The translations under genes were made by a program, and so were the position numbers. Positions 6,055 to 7,607 of a stretch of DNA of 7,607 bases are shown here, in pieces; within the stretch, counting starts at the first letter, position 1; the number at the start of each line of letters is the position of its first letter. The notes under the pieces were generated by a model. That model was given only the letters and a program-made list of their open reading frames with translations, searched no databases and was not told where the DNA came from. Origin of the DNA: Gammaproteobacteria bacterium (GTDB lineage Bacteria > Pseudomonadota > Gammaproteobacteria > Pseudomonadales > Pseudohongiellaceae); contig JAESUT010000225.1 in assembly GCA_016762995.1 (NCBI GenBank), positions 1 through 7,607 on the forward strand. The letters are read 5' to 3'.

Positions 6055-6771
6055 ATGAGAAATGTACTTGCATACAGCCTTAGCAGCCTGCTTGCGATAT
6101 TCAGCCTTAACGCTTCCGCACAGGAAGAGTCTAGCGTTGCGACGCAATTAGAATTGGGCGCCATTTTTACCTCCGGCAACACGGAGAATGAAAATATAAA
6201 ATACAAGGTCACGGTAGATTGGGATCAATCTGAGGCTTGGAACTACCAGTTTACGAGTGATGGCTTTCGCTCTTCTCAAGACGGTACCTCAAATGCGCAG
6301 CGCCTCTATCACACCGGCAGCGGCAACTACACGATCAACCCAAACAGCTACATACAGGGTCGTATCGCTTATGAGAATGACAAATTCAGCGGCTTCGAGA
6401 GCCAATCAGATTTCACCGTCAGCTACGGTCGAAATATGCTGCAAAGCAGAACCAATATGACTCTAGGGTTGACCGCTGGTCTGGGTGTTCGCCGATCGGA
6501 GACTGAGTTCGACACGGAAAGCGTTGCCATTGCTAGATTGGCCGCCAATTACAATTGGAATGTGTCTGAATCCGCCATTTTTATTCAAGACTTTAGCATC
6601 GAGTCAGGTAGCGACAGCAGCATCTATCGTTCTGAGACTGGCATTCAGACCGACATACTCGAAAACCTCTCGTTGAAATTCTCGGTTAAGGTTAAGCATC
6701 AAACTGACGTACCTATCAATAGAGAAAAAACAGACACTGAAACTGCTATTACTCTGGTCTTAAACTTTTAG
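6055..6771 (+). CDS. DUF481 family outer-membrane beta-barrel protein
   Basis: 238 residues. The signal peptide MRNVLAYSLSSLLAIFSLNASA is followed by a cut before Q23. The mature part has the DUF481 signature, LELGAIFTSGNTENENIKYKV (32-52), then repeated alternating-hydrophobicity strands such as SYIQGRIAYENDKFSG (98-113), RTNMTLGLTAGLGVRRS (132-148) and VAIARLAANYNWNV (157-170). It closes with DVPINREKTDTETAITLVLNF, whose terminal phenylalanine is the usual BAM recognition end. E. coli YdiY is a DUF481 member, and related proteins are described as salt-stress induced. The function is unproven. It is probably a single-gene transcript: it is divergent from sixA and is followed by a strong stem-loop. 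Confidence 0.9.
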   Translation: MRNVLAYSLSSLLAIFSLNASAQEESSVATQLELGAIFTSGNTENENIKYKVTVDWDQSEAWNYQFTSDGFRSSQDGTSNAQRLYHTGSGNYTINPNSYIQGRIAYENDKFSGFESQSDFTVSYGRNMLQSRTNMTLGLTAGLGVRRSETEFDTESVAIARLAANYNWNVSESAIFIQDFSIESGSDSSIYRSETGIQTDILENLSLKFSVKVKHQTDVPINREKTDTETAITLVLNF

Positions 6772-6795
6772 TACCTTGCTTCTAATGCCATGACG

Positions 6796-6827
6796 TAGTT
6801 AGAGCTTCGACCCTGAAGCTCTAACTA
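6796..6827 (+). terminator. 13-bp stem-loop after the DUF481 gene
   Basis: TAGTTAGAGCTTC and GAAGCTCTAACTA pair perfectly around the loop GACCCT, starting 25 nt after the stop codon. The position suits a transcript end, but no T-run follows on either strand, so it may be a 3' stabilising hairpin, a Rho-dependent end or a protein site. Confidence 0.5.
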
Positions 6828-6837
6828 ACGGCTATCA

Positions 6838-6867
6838 TTGATCTCGAAAGCAGGGAATACCTATAAC
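6838..6867 (+). promoter_or_regulatory. Candidate promoter for the glutamate synthase family gene
   Basis: TTGATC (6838-6843, 4 of 6) and TATAAC (6862-6867, 5 of 6) are 18 nt apart. Initiation would fall near 6874, giving a leader of only about 10 nt. An 8-bp inverted repeat (6843-6850 and 6869-6876) brackets the spacer and -10. Confidence 0.45.
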
Positions 6868-6876
6868 TCTTTCGAG
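6843..6876. repeat. Interrupted inverted repeat bracketing the promoter
   Basis: CTCGAAAG (6843-6850) and CTTTCGAG (6869-6876) are exact reverse complements separated by 18 nt and end 8 nt before the start codon. It could be a split operator, or, if transcription begins further upstream, an RNA stem hiding the GAG that would serve as ribosome binding site. Confidence 0.6.
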
Positions 6877-6884
6877 TATTTATT

Positions 6885-7607
6885 ATGACTCTAGTAACAA
6901 GAATTTATTGGATCATCACCCTACTCTTACTGCCCATTAGCATAGTGTGCCTGCTCAGTAACAGCGGCGATTCGCTTGCCCTTACAAACCTACTCGCAGC
7001 CCCCATTTCGCTTTCATTCTTCTCATTCTGCTTAACTTGGGCATTGGTCGGTGGCTACGAAATCTTCTTCGGCATAAGTAATCTCAGACGCAATTATCCG
7101 GTTCTCGCGAATATTCGTTATGCGCTCGAGTTCATTCGACCAGAAATCCAACAATACTTCATAGCAAACAATGTCGAGGAGAAACCCTTCTCGCGTGAGC
7201 GTCGAAACTTAATTTACCGCCGCGCTAAAGGTGCTAGCGACACCCTTCCCTTCGGTACCGAGCAGGACATCCTTGAAGAGGGATACCGAAGCCTGAATCA
7301 TTCTTTAGCTGTAAAAGAAGTTGCCAAGGAAAACGTTAGGGTAGTGTTCGGTGGAGCTGAATGTAAAAAGCCCTATAGTGCTTCTCGACTCAACATATCT
7401 GCGCTGAGCTTTGGCGCACTAAGCTCGACAGCGATTGCCGCGCTAAACAAGGGCGCGGCGATGGGCAGTTTTGCTCATAACACGGGCGAGGGCGGCATAA
7501 GTAAATACCACCTCAAACACGGCGGTGACATTATCTGGCAAATTGGTACCGCTTATTTTGGCTGCCGAAATCCCGACGGCTCATTCAACGACGACGCCTT
7601 CATCGAG
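6885..7607 (+). CDS. FMN-binding glutamate synthase family protein, N-terminal part
   Basis: The ATG at 6885 opens 241 codons that stay in frame to the window end, so the C-terminus is missing; family members are usually about 500-550 residues. Two hydrophobic segments (about 8-24 and 36-57) suggest a membrane anchor. Then comes the conserved NYPVLANIRYALEFIRPEIQQYF (70-92), SRERRNLIYRRAKGASDTLPFGT (103-125), and the start of the FMN-binding barrel: SALSFGALSSTAIAALNKGAAMGSFAHNTGEGGIS (172-206). The last motif is that of the large-subunit glutamate synthase domain (GltB-like; B. subtilis YerD type). These stand-alone membrane forms lack the amidotransferase domain, and their true reaction is not established. 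There is no strong ribosome binding site; CGAG lies 8 nt upstream. Confidence 0.9.
   Translation, partial: MTLVTRIYWIITLLLLPISIVCLLSNSGDSLALTNLLAAPISLSFFSFCLTWALVGGYEIFFGISNLRRNYPVLANIRYALEFIRPEIQQYFIANNVEEKPFSRERRNLIYRRAKGASDTLPFGTEQDILEEGYRSLNHSLAVKEVAKENVRVVFGGAECKKPYSASRLNISALSFGALSSTAIAALNKGAAMGSFAHNTGEGGISKYHLKHGGDIIWQIGTAYFGCRNPDGSFNDDAFIE

Noticed and set aside
1..7607. CRISPR array, tRNA, rRNA, transposon or defence system
   Set aside because: No regularly spaced repeats, cloverleaf-like sequence, transposase or nuclease motif was found on either strand.

Overview
The window looks like chromosomal DNA of a Gram-negative bacterium, most likely a marine-type gammaproteobacterium. Base composition is roughly balanced, genes are tightly packed on both strands, and many products are envelope proteins: cleavable signal peptides, two lipoproteins and a DUF481 outer-membrane barrel. 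The taxonomic call is an inference from gene content, not from a marker gene. I see no tRNA, rRNA, CRISPR array, insertion sequence or phage gene.

Left part (1-2104): a MarR-type regulator on the minus strand is divergent from a plus-strand pair, a periplasmic SIMPL (DUF541) protein overlapping by 11 nt a small secreted DUF2059-like protein. The 332-nt divergent spacer has a good minus-strand promoter overlapping a 12-bp palindrome, and a striking 11-nt phased AT-rich repeat upstream of the SIMPL gene.

Middle part (2156-5828): five genes run on the minus strand. Reading downstream they are sixA (phosphohistidine phosphatase), a c-type cytochrome lipoprotein, a ChaN-family lipoprotein, a DUF4159 exported protein and an exported protein with two VOC/glyoxalase domains. 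The first three overlap by 1 and 14 nt and are surely one transcript. The last two are separated by about 86 and 65 nt and may or may not be cotranscribed. The cytochrome and the ChaN-family protein (a family linked to haem binding) point to a haem or redox theme in the envelope.

Right part (5829-7607): a DUF481 outer-membrane protein sits on the plus strand behind a promoter-like region carrying a perfect 16-bp palindrome. It is followed by a 13-bp stem-loop and then the N-terminal 241 codons of a membrane-anchored FMN-binding glutamate synthase family protein, which runs off the window end. Its promoter is bracketed by an 8-bp inverted repeat.

No clearly new multi-gene system is visible. 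The most interesting points are the non-coding symmetries at promoters and gene ends, the tandem start-codon repeat of the DUF4159 gene, and the exported double-VOC protein with complete metal-ligand sets in both halves.
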